Shown here: in pieces, positions 7,601 through 15,294 of the stretch
Layout: each line of letters opens with the position of its first letter
How positions within the stretch are numbered: position 1 is the stretch's first letter
Assembly (NCBI RefSeq): GCF_014195685.1
Contig: NZ_JACICF010000001.1
Coordinates: 567,317-631,316, forward strand
Direction of reading: 5' to 3'
DNA length: 64,000 nucleotides
Origin: Sphingomicrobium lutaoense
GTDB lineage: Bacteria > Pseudomonadota > Alphaproteobacteria > Sphingomonadales > Sphingomonadaceae
Notes under the pieces: model-generated
Databases searched by the model: none
Told to the model about the DNA's origin: nothing
The model's input: only the letters and a program-made list of their open reading frames with translations
Made by a program: the position numbers and the translations under genes

Positions 7601-9379
7601 ATGAACGACACTATGCCGGTGTTGATGATCGAATTGGCTAATGCTCATGGTGGCGTTGAGCAAGTTATCGATGCCATGATCGAGGCGGCGATCGCAGTTG
7701 AGTACCCTGACAAGGTAATCAAATTTCAGCCCTTCAAATTCGATCTGATCGCAATTCCGGACTTCGAATACTACTCAGTGTATCGGGATTTGTATTTTTC
7801 TCCTAGTGAATGGGGGCGAATGATCCTAAAAACGGCAAGTAACTGTAAAGTTTGCTTGGACATTTTGGATCTCTATAGTTGTGAAATTTTGCGATCGAAT
7901 TGTGAGCAAATCTCATTTATCAAATTCCAATCGTCCATATTAGAGAATTACGAGGTCCTAACCGCGCTTCGATCGATCGATCTCAGCGACAAAAAAATCT
8001 TGGTCAATGTCTCAGGCCTTTCGCTCGATAGAATTGATGCGACGCTTGAGGAGTTGGGAAGTTTTGGCGCGCAAATCATTCTGCAGGTCGGATTTCAATC
8101 CTACCCGACACACCCTGAGGATCTTGGTTTGCAGAAAATAGAGCGTCTTGCGGCCCGGTTTCCTGAGTATGAACTGGGTATCGCGGACCATAGCGATGCG
8201 AACAGTGCTTTTGCGCAAATAGCTCCCCTTCTCGCAGTGGCGAAAGGAGCAAAATATGTTGAGAAACACATCTGCATTTCGCGCACATCTGCTAAATTCG
8301 ACGGTTCCGCCGCTTTGGAGCCTCAGGAGATGCAGAATCTCGCAGAGCATCTTAAGTTAGTTCATGCGTCGAGCCAGGCGCAATTTGTCCCTCGGAGCGA
8401 ACGGACTTATCTGGATTCTACGATCCAAGTGCCGGTTGCCGCTCGGATGGTTTCGGCCGGTTCTCTTCTTTCGGACGTCGACCTCTTATATCGCCGGACG
8501 GCGCAGTCTGGCCTTAAAAGGCACGAGCTTTTTGAACTGCAAAGGAGGCGCTACATTCTCGCCGAGCCTGTCGATACTTTTAATGTAGTCGCTGCCGAAA
8601 ACTTTCGATCTGCGAAGGTTGCAGCGATCATCGCTGCTCGCATGAAATCGACACGTCTGAAGCGAAAAGCACTATTGGAAATCGGCGGAACCGCATCATC
8701 TGTGCGCTGCTTGCGTCAGTGCGCAGCCGCTCGAGGCGTCCAACAAACTATTCTCGCTACGTCTGACATTGAAGAAGATGGAGTACTAGAGAATGTAGCA
8801 CGAGAGGCGGGCGTAGATTTTTGGAAAGGCGACAAGGACGACGTAATTGATCGTTACCTCGGGGCGTGCAAACATTACGATATAGACGTGGTGGTTCGGA
8901 TGACAGCGGATAATGTTTTTGCATCTCCAGAAATAATCGATTTCCTTCTTGATAGCCATTTTGCAACCGGGGCTGATTATACGGCGGCTGCAGATTTTGT
9001 TGTTGGTACGGCTTCTGAAATAATTAATCGTGAGGCACTACAGAGAGTTGCCGATCATTTTGGTAGGGCCGAGCATTCCGAATATATGACTTGGTATTTC
9101 CAGAACAATAAAGACAGGTTTAAGGTGAATATTGTCGACCTGCCTAAAGATTGGGTCGGCGATTTTCGTCTCACCCTCGATTATGAAGAGGATCGTGAGA
9201 TGATGGATGAACTCGCTCACCGGCTCGGGAAAAAGGAACGAGTTTACGCGCTCGACGATGTTCTTTCGGTTCTTCGATCGGACCCGGCGCTTGCTGGAAA
9301 AAACGCGCATATCGGGCTGCGCTATAAGGAGGATAAGAACCTCATCGATATGCTCGATCACCAAACCCGTATGAAATAG
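7601..9379 (+). CDS. Fusion: NeuB-like nonulosonate synthase domain + SpsF-type cytidylyltransferase domain (candidate PseF role)
   Basis: A 592-residue protein with two recognisable parts. Residues ~1-335 are NeuB-like: IELANAHGG, VIKFQ, GIADHS (~195), VEKH (~220) and KFDGSAALEP (~233) preserve the Glu, Lys, both metal-binding His and the Asp of the NeuB/PseI fold. An SAF-like tail follows at ~270-335, without the usual Arg-Arg-Ser-Leu entry. Residues ~340-575 are SpsF/CMP-sugar-synthetase-like: IIAARMKSTRLKRKALLEIGG, ILATSD and VVVRMTADN. No separate PseF gene is visible, so this domain is the best candidate to activate the sugar with CMP. ATG 7601 follows GGAG at 8-base spacing. Base composition is clearly more AT-rich than the neighbours, suggesting a separate origin. 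The product's stereochemistry is unknown. Confidence 0.8.
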   Translation: MNDTMPVLMIELANAHGGVEQVIDAMIEAAIAVEYPDKVIKFQPFKFDLIAIPDFEYYSVYRDLYFSPSEWGRMILKTASNCKVCLDILDLYSCEILRSNCEQISFIKFQSSILENYEVLTALRSIDLSDKKILVNVSGLSLDRIDATLEELGSFGAQIILQVGFQSYPTHPEDLGLQKIERLAARFPEYELGIADHSDANSAFAQIAPLLAVAKGAKYVEKHICISRTSAKFDGSAALEPQEMQNLAEHLKLVHASSQAQFVPRSERTYLDSTIQVPVAARMVSAGSLLSDVDLLYRRTAQSGLKRHELFELQRRRYILAEPVDTFNVVAAENFRSAKVAAIIAARMKSTRLKRKALLEIGGTASSVRCLRQCAAARGVQQTILATSDIEEDGVLENVAREAGVDFWKGDKDDVIDRYLGACKHYDIDVVVRMTADNVFASPEIIDFLLDSHFATGADYTAAADFVVGTASEIINREALQRVADHFGRAEHSEYMTWYFQNNKDRFKVNIVDLPKDWVGDFRLTLDYEEDREMMDELAHRLGKKERVYALDDVLSVLRSDPALAGKNAHIGLRYKEDKNLIDMLDHQTRMK

Positions 9380-9478
9380 ATCGAACCGGGCCGCGTTTTG
9401 CTAATGCGACGAGATTAATGGCACGGCGGTGCCGTGTATCGCAATAATGTCATCGAGTGCTCCGAAGGAGTTAAGTCA

Positions 9479-10396
9479 ATGCCATCGTCGGATGCAGCCC
9501 GTCATGCACGAAGGGGTTTCCACTTTGCTGAACGAATTGTCGGCACCGCTCAGTGGGGACTTGATTATGGCATCGCCAATCGCACAGGCCTGCCCTGCGA
9601 AAATGAGGTTCATGAAATGATGCGACTTGCATATCAGGGTGGAGTTCGAACGCTGGATACGGCAAGAGCATACGGAGATAGTGAAGAGCGTATTGGGCGC
9701 AGCGCGCTTAGTTCTCGATTTACAATTCTAACGAAAACGCCTCCGAATATGGGTCCTCGTTCCGAGGATGTCCGCTCAGCAATCGAGGAATCTCTTTCTG
9801 CGCTGCGTCGTGACAGGCTTGACGGCTTGCTACTCCATCGCATCGCCCAACTAGCCCATGAGCAAACTATGCAAGCGCTAATGGACGCACAGGCTAATGG
9901 TCTCATCGAACGAATAGGGGTTTCTGTTCAGGGGCCGGAGGAAATGGAGAAGGCGCTTGGAGACGAGCGCATTTCGATAATCCAATTTGCGTACAATCTG
10001 CTTGATAACCGTTGGGAGAGCTTTTTGGCGCGTTTTGAAAAGGTCCGGAAAGAGCGCGATCTTAAACTCCACGCCCGCTCTGCGTTGCTCCAGGGGTTGC
10101 TTCTTTCTCGCGATCCCCATCATTGGCGCATGGCCCACGTTGAAGACCCTCATCCTATTTGGCGATGGCTTGATAATCTAGTTTTGGCCAATGAGAACCG
10201 TTCGCTGGCCGAGTTATTGATTGAGGGTGTACGGCGTCTGGAATGGATCGACGCGGTCATCATCGGTGTCGAGACTCCCGCTCAGCTTCGCGCTCTGCTC
10301 GGTAATCGGGACTCATCCGATTTGATCATTCCCGCTGATCGCCCGAGCATTCAACCTGAAACCCTAAATCCAGCGTTGTGGACCCAAGCGGCATGA
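9479..10396 (+). CDS. Aldo/keto reductase family oxidoreductase
   Basis: A 305-residue TIM-barrel NAD(P)H-dependent reductase. The GTAQWGLDYGIAN start and the LDTARAYGDSEERIG motif (Asp and Tyr of the catalytic tetrad) define the family, and the segment TILTKTP carries the catalytic Lys. Near the C-terminus VIIGVETPAQL marks the cofactor site. The start at 9479 is supported by AAGGAG eight bases upstream. It lies inside the pse operon and overlaps the following SDR gene (ATGA), so it probably modifies a sugar or nonulosonate intermediate. It is not one of the canonical six Pse enzymes, and its substrate cannot be read from sequence. Confidence 0.85.
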   Translation: MPSSDAARHARRGFHFAERIVGTAQWGLDYGIANRTGLPCENEVHEMMRLAYQGGVRTLDTARAYGDSEERIGRSALSSRFTILTKTPPNMGPRSEDVRSAIEESLSALRRDRLDGLLLHRIAQLAHEQTMQALMDAQANGLIERIGVSVQGPEEMEKALGDERISIIQFAYNLLDNRWESFLARFEKVRKERDLKLHARSALLQGLLLSRDPHHWRMAHVEDPHPIWRWLDNLVLANENRSLAELLIEGVRRLEWIDAVIIGVETPAQLRALLGNRDSSDLIIPADRPSIQPETLNPALWTQAA

Positions 10397-11175
10397 TCAC
10401 TTCCGATGCTCCATTGGTGGGGCGAAATGTAATGATTACTGGCGCCATGGGTTATCTGGGACGGGCGATGGTCGCGCGATTTCTTGAGGCAGGCGCATTT
10501 GTGGTGGCGCAAGGCCGCACCCCCAAAAAACTTGACCTACTCGATGGTGGGGCTAGCGAGAATCTCAAGTACGCATGTTTCGATATCACTGATGCGGCGG
10601 CTTGCGAGACCTTTTTCGAGCGCTTTGGCCAACCGCTGCATGCATTAGTGCATAATGCCTATGCTGGGCGGGGTGGAACGCTCGCAACGGCTAGTGACGA
10701 GGATTTCCGACAAAGCTACGAGGTTGCGATGGTTGCGGCGCAGCGCTTAACTCGGCTTGCACTTCCGGCACTACGGAGGGGAAGTGCTGAGTATGGTGAT
10801 GCCGCAATTCTCGCAATCGCCTCGATGTATGGCAAAGTGAGTCCAGATCCTTCGTTATACTTGGAACCGGAGGCAACCAACCCACCATTTTACGGGGCCG
10901 CCAAGGCAGCGCTGATCCAATGGGCCCGCTATGCGTCTGTCGAACTCGCTCGCGAAGGAATCCGCGTAAACAGCCTGTCCCCGGGTCCGATACCTAATAA
11001 AAAAGTGCGCGAAGAAGCGCCGGATTTCGTCCAGAAGCTCGCGAGCAAAGTGCCGCTTGGTCGGACGGGGCGTCCAGACGAGGTAGCGCAAGCCGCCGTG
11101 TTCCTTTGTTCGCCTGCAGCATCTTTCGTTACCGGGGCCGATCTGCCAGTCGATGGCGGTTGGACCGCTCTGTAG
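10393..11175 (+). CDS. Short-chain dehydrogenase/reductase in the nonulosonate operon
   Basis: A 260-residue classical SDR. It shows ITGAMGYLGRA (nucleotide loop), a catalytic Ser in AIASMYGK, YGAAK (YxxxK), and the typical C-terminus FVTGADLPVDGGW. ATG 10393 overlaps the aldo/keto reductase stop; a GTG five codons earlier is possible but less likely. SDRs of this type, such as PtmA of Campylobacter flagellar glycan loci, occur next to nonulosonate genes. Here it presumably acts with the preceding reductase to oxidise or epimerise a sugar intermediate. This role is inferred from context only. Confidence 0.85.
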   Translation: MITSDAPLVGRNVMITGAMGYLGRAMVARFLEAGAFVVAQGRTPKKLDLLDGGASENLKYACFDITDAAACETFFERFGQPLHALVHNAYAGRGGTLATASDEDFRQSYEVAMVAAQRLTRLALPALRRGSAEYGDAAILAIASMYGKVSPDPSLYLEPEATNPPFYGAAKAALIQWARYASVELAREGIRVNSLSPGPIPNKKVREEAPDFVQKLASKVPLGRTGRPDEVAQAAVFLCSPAASFVTGADLPVDGGWTAL

Positions 11176-11179
11176 AGAG

Positions 11180-12772
11180 ATGACCGTCTTTCGATCAATC
11201 CTTTTTCGCTGTGATGCATCCCGACTATCGGGAATCGGTCATATGGAGCGATGCCTGACGCTTGCTAATGCCCTTTTAGGACATTCGACGCGCACAACCT
11301 TTGCAGTTCGCCATTGTCCAGACGCGCTTGAAGAGAAAATCCGCGCACAGGGGCATAGTGTGGAGCGCCTTCGAAAAGGGAGTAATGATCAATCACTCAC
11401 TGGCTATCTGCGCTGGCTGGGTGTTTCCTCTTCGCGCGACGCAGCGGAAACGCTTGAGGTCGCTCGATCGGTCGAGGCCGACTTAGTCGTGGTGGACCAT
11501 TATGCGCTTGGCCTAGAATGGGAAGCCTCTTTGGCTACCGTGGGCGCGGCGATCATGGCGATCGACGATCTCGCCGACCGTGTGCATCATGCTGATTTGC
11601 TTCTCGATCAAAATCTGGGCAGGTGCGCCGAACATTACTCGAAGCTTGTACCATCCGACTGCGAAGTGCTTACTGGCCCCGAATTCGGATTGCTCCGCCC
11701 CGAATTCGCAGCGGAACGATCGGCCGCGCTAGCACGGCGCAAGGACCCCGGGCGCCATCTGCTTATCAGTCTTGGCGGGGTGGACAAGGACGATTTTTCG
11801 GGAAGGGTGCTGCGTGAGTTAGCAGAGTTGGGGTGGCATTCGCTCGAACAACTTACAGTAGTGATGGGGAGTTCGGCGCCTCATCGCGACGCGGTTTGTA
11901 GGCTTCTGGAGGACTGTCCGATCCCCCACCGTGTCGAGGTCGACAGTGATCAGATGGCCGCACTTTTCCGTGACGCTGATCTTGCCGTGGGCGGGGCGGG
12001 GTCAACATCTTGGGAGCGTTGTGCGCTAGGTTTGCCATCTCTGCTCGTTGTCCAATCGGAAAATCAAACTGTGATCGCAGATTCACTTGAAAAAGCGGGA
12101 GCCGCGATCTCGAGCGGGACGAACCCAAAAGCAGAAGACTTAGCAAGACTATTGGCGCTGCTTGATCGCCCAAGTGATTATCGCAGGCTAAGTAACAACG
12201 CCTCGGTACTTTGCGATGGTCGCGGGACGGGCCGCGTAGCTGCGGCTGTGAACCGGATGAAACACGCTGTGGATCTCTTGAAACCGCTAACCGAAACAGA
12301 TTTGCAGATTTTGCTCGAATGGCGCAATCACGATGATGTTAGGAGGCACATGTATTCCAGTCGACCTATTGCGTTTGCTGATCATTGTCGTTGGTTTGAG
12401 AACTTAAAGCGAGACCCCTTGCGACAGGCCTTTATTTACGAGTGCGAAGGCAAGCCGAGCGGCTTCGTTCAATTCGAGAGAGATGACGCGGGCACTGTGG
12501 CTGAATGGGGCTTCCATGCAGCGCCTGGCAGCCCTAAGGGAACGGGTCGGCGTCTAGGCACGCTGGCGCTCGATTATCTTTTTGGTGTGATAGGGTGTGA
12601 TGCAGTCCGAGGGGCAGTCATACTGTCAAATTACGCCTCGCTGTCATTTCATCGAGTGTTCGGCTTCGAGCCAGACGGCCAGCCAGTCGAAATTCGAAAA
12701 GGCGATTATTCGGGTGATGTGCAGTATTTGCGACTGACGCGAGATCGATGGTTTGAATGCAGAAAGGTATGA
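11180..12772 (+). CDS. Fusion: UDP-sugar hydrolase (PseG) + GNAT N-acetyltransferase (PseH)
   Basis: A 530-residue bifunctional enzyme covering two Pse steps. Residues ~1-355 are PseG, which removes UDP from the diacetamido-trideoxy-altrose: it has RCDASRLSGIGHMERC at the N-terminus, an LSLGGVD-like region (LISLGGVDKDD), and GGAGSTSWERCALGLPSL. Residues ~370-530 are a GNAT acetyltransferase like PseH, which acetylates the C4 amine: LLEWRNHDDVRRHM, then GFVQFE, and KGTGRRLGTLALDYLF for acetyl-CoA binding. ATG 11180 gives a start matching PseG; the upstream in-frame codon overlaps the SDR gene. The fusion couples reactions normally done by two proteins, with PseH acting before PseG. Confidence 0.9.
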   Translation: MTVFRSILFRCDASRLSGIGHMERCLTLANALLGHSTRTTFAVRHCPDALEEKIRAQGHSVERLRKGSNDQSLTGYLRWLGVSSSRDAAETLEVARSVEADLVVVDHYALGLEWEASLATVGAAIMAIDDLADRVHHADLLLDQNLGRCAEHYSKLVPSDCEVLTGPEFGLLRPEFAAERSAALARRKDPGRHLLISLGGVDKDDFSGRVLRELAELGWHSLEQLTVVMGSSAPHRDAVCRLLEDCPIPHRVEVDSDQMAALFRDADLAVGGAGSTSWERCALGLPSLLVVQSENQTVIADSLEKAGAAISSGTNPKAEDLARLLALLDRPSDYRRLSNNASVLCDGRGTGRVAAAVNRMKHAVDLLKPLTETDLQILLEWRNHDDVRRHMYSSRPIAFADHCRWFENLKRDPLRQAFIYECEGKPSGFVQFERDDAGTVAEWGFHAAPGSPKGTGRRLGTLALDYLFGVIGCDAVRGAVILSNYASLSFHRVFGFEPDGQPVEIRKGDYSGDVQYLRLTRDRWFECRKV

Positions 12773-12917
12773 CGCCGGTGCCCCATGGTCTAAGAGTGGA
12801 TGAGCGAAGGGGGGCGTGCGACAGAGATCGATTGAGCTTCGACACGACAAAAGAAATAGAGCAATACGTCTCCCGCAGAGGCTTCGCACTTAACTCGTGA
12901 AAGATGGTGATTATCCC

Positions 12918-13994
12918 ATGGATTCTCATACAATTGAAATCGATGGTCGCAAGATCGGCGGGGGCTTTCCCCCCTACGTTATCGCAGAGGTTTCGGCCAA
13001 TCATAATGGTTCGCTTGATCGTGCATTCGGGATCATCGACGAAGCCGCTCGAGCCGGGGCCGACTGCATCAAGCTGCAAACCTATACTGCTGATACGATG
13101 ACGCTGAAGTCAACGAGGCCGGACTTCAAGATTGAAGGCGGGCTGTGGGATGGAGAGTATCTCCATGACCTATATGAGCGGGCTTACACGCCTTGGGATT
13201 GGTTTCCTCGGATTTTCGATCGGTGCCGCAAGCTCGGCATTACTGCCTTTTCCTCACCTTTTGACAAAAGCGCGGTCGACTTTCTCGAAGATTTAGGCGC
13301 TCCAGCTTACAAGATCGCCTCGTTTGAAGCGATCGACCTGCCGTTGATCCGATATGTTGCCTTGACGGGTAAGCCGTTGATCATTTCGACGGGCATGGCT
13401 GATGCTGAGGAAATCGAGGAAGCAATCTCCGCGGCGCGCGAAGCGGGGTGCCGCCAGCTCGCCATTTTGCATTGCGTAAGTGGCTACCCGGCCCCAGCGG
13501 CCGATTACAACTTGCGTACGATCCCTGACATGCGGGAGAAGTTCGGGGTGGTCGTGGGGCTCTCCGACCATACGTTGTCGAATTATACCGCGATTGCCTC
13601 AGTCGCGCTTGGTGCGTCAATTATTGAGAAACATTTCACCCTCGATCGCAAAGCTGGGGGGCCTGATGACAGTTTCTCGCTCGAACCTGCCGAATTGAGA
13701 AATCTAGTGGAAGGCGCGCGTACAACCTTCGAGGCGTTGGGTGCGGTCGACTATGGTCGTAAGTCGAGTGAAATCGGCAATGTGCAATTCCGGCGATCAC
13801 TGTATTTCGTGACCGATCTCGAAGCGGGCGCCACCATCGGACCCAACGATATTCGCTCGGTGCGGCCCGGATTCGGCTTACCTCCCAAATATTTTGATCA
13901 GATCGTCGGCTGTACCCTGCGAGAGCCGGTGAGCTACGGTACGCCAGTAACTAGCAGGCATTTGGCGTCGGAAGGCCTGGAGGCCGATGGCTGA
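12918..13994 (+). CDS. pseI: Pseudaminic acid synthase
   Basis: A 358-residue NeuB-family enzyme condensing 2,4-diacetamido-2,4,6-trideoxy-L-altrose with phosphoenolpyruvate to give pseudaminic acid. Motifs in order are YVIAEVSANHNGSLDRA, CIKLQTYTADTMTL, FSSPFD, YKIASFEA, IISTGMA, GLSDHTLSN and IIEKHFTLDRKAGGPDDSFSLEP. The SAF domain has RRSLYFV and a RPGFGLPPKY segment, as expected of an active enzyme. ATG 12918 gives the usual N-terminus; a GTG at 12897 is in frame. A 145-base gap separates it from pseG-pseH. Its 3' end overlaps the next membrane gene by 8 bp. This is the canonical synthase of the operon, in contrast to the divergent NeuB-like half upstream. Confidence 0.95.
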   Translation: MDSHTIEIDGRKIGGGFPPYVIAEVSANHNGSLDRAFGIIDEAARAGADCIKLQTYTADTMTLKSTRPDFKIEGGLWDGEYLHDLYERAYTPWDWFPRIFDRCRKLGITAFSSPFDKSAVDFLEDLGAPAYKIASFEAIDLPLIRYVALTGKPLIISTGMADAEEIEEAISAAREAGCRQLAILHCVSGYPAPAADYNLRTIPDMREKFGVVVGLSDHTLSNYTAIASVALGASIIEKHFTLDRKAGGPDDSFSLEPAELRNLVEGARTTFEALGAVDYGRKSSEIGNVQFRRSLYFVTDLEAGATIGPNDIRSVRPGFGLPPKYFDQIVGCTLREPVSYGTPVTSRHLASEGLEADG

Positions 13995-15294
13995 GCTTCC
14001 TTTACCTGATCGACCCCGTCCACATCTCCAGCCTGCGTTCGTAGAAAGCAGTAGAGTGGCTTTAGCGGATTTAAGGAAGTCTTGGCACCCGATCGTTTGG
14101 GGGCTGATCGTATATGTTGCTGTCGCTAACCTTTTGATTTCGGCCTTAACTCCGTTGCGAATTGCCGGCATTCTGGATCCGGTGGAGCTGCGCAACCCCT
14201 TACTGATCGCATCGCTTGGCCTTTGGGTAGTCCTTGGAAACCCCTTTCGAATACTTAAGCCGCGTTTCTTGGTACAATATGTGTTAATTCTTATGATCGT
14301 CGTATCAGCTTGGCGCGGGATCGAAAATTTTTATAACCCGTTTTACCAGCGCAACTATCTCTCGCACCTTTTCCAACTTGGCAGTGCCTATTGCCTTCTA
14401 GGGGTGGGTTATCATGCGTCGAACCAGATTCCAAAAAAGGTTTGGATGATATTAGGTTGGGCGACAGTTGGCGCTGTACTCTTGTCAACGCAGACGATTA
14501 TCTCTTCGCTTGAGAGAGGTGAGGTAGAGCGCTTCTATACTGCCGCTTACTCACTATTGTTGCCTATGGCCTTCGGACTGCTGTATTCGCGGCGCATGGC
14601 GATTGCTTCTTTTTTATTATTAATCATCTCGAATAAACGAGCTGTAATGCTAGCAATTGCCCCGATGTTCGCGGTTTTCATGAAAATCGGCCCTTCTTCG
14701 CATGCCCGAAGGAGAAAAGTGACCGAAAAATTGCTCATGCTATTGGTCGGCGTTAGCGTGATGGCATCAGCGGCGGCTTTGTTGGGATTTATCGCTGGAA
14801 GTGCGGGGAGCGACCAGTCTGGCGTGACTCGAGCGGCGCAAATTACTTACGAGCGTATGGCCTCCAGCATTGAGGTGGGGACGGGCGAGCGATCCCTGGA
14901 GGAGATTGATGCTGGGCGTACCTTTGAGGTGCAAACTGCGCTCGATACCCTTGACTCGTTTGAACTGGCGTTTGGCTCGGGAGCGGGCTGGACGATTTAT
15001 CTAAGGGACCATTTTGCGCAGAACGTACATTTCACGCCCATCTCTTTGACCGTAGTGTTCGGGGTTTTTTTTGCGGTATATATTTATGCTTTCCTGATCA
15101 GGACAGTGTGGCGAGGAATGCGCCGAACTAGTGCGCCGACGGTGGCTGAAAGCATCGCGCCAATTTACTTGAGCGGTGCGATCGTCCACACCCTTTTCGC
15201 ATATAGCATATTTATCGACTTTTTTATCTTCTTCTTCGCGGGTGCCGTGCTTGCGGGCGTTGAAAGAGATAAGGCAGCCCGATCTGCAGCTTGA
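13987..15294 (+). CDS. Wzy-like polysaccharide polymerase / O-antigen ligase-type membrane protein
   Basis: A 435-residue integral membrane protein with about ten hydrophobic segments. A large extracytoplasmic loop lies at ~265-345 and contains GTGERSLEEIDAGR and FGSGAGW, followed by NVHFTPISL. Such a loop with a GSG motif before a His-rich strand is typical of Wzy and O-antigen ligase proteins, which join lipid-linked repeat units in the periplasm. It starts 8 bp inside pseI and ends overlapping the next gene's start (TGATG), then a flippase follows. Sequence identity in this family is low, so the call rests on topology and position between a synthase and Wzx. Confidence 0.65.
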   Translation: MAELPLPDRPRPHLQPAFVESSRVALADLRKSWHPIVWGLIVYVAVANLLISALTPLRIAGILDPVELRNPLLIASLGLWVVLGNPFRILKPRFLVQYVLILMIVVSAWRGIENFYNPFYQRNYLSHLFQLGSAYCLLGVGYHASNQIPKKVWMILGWATVGAVLLSTQTIISSLERGEVERFYTAAYSLLLPMAFGLLYSRRMAIASFLLLIISNKRAVMLAIAPMFAVFMKIGPSSHARRRKVTEKLLMLLVGVSVMASAAALLGFIAGSAGSDQSGVTRAAQITYERMASSIEVGTGERSLEEIDAGRTFEVQTALDTLDSFELAFGSGAGWTIYLRDHFAQNVHFTPISLTVVFGVFFAVYIYAFLIRTVWRGMRRTSAPTVAESIAPIYLSGAIVHTLFAYSIFIDFFIFFFAGAVLAGVERDKAARSAA

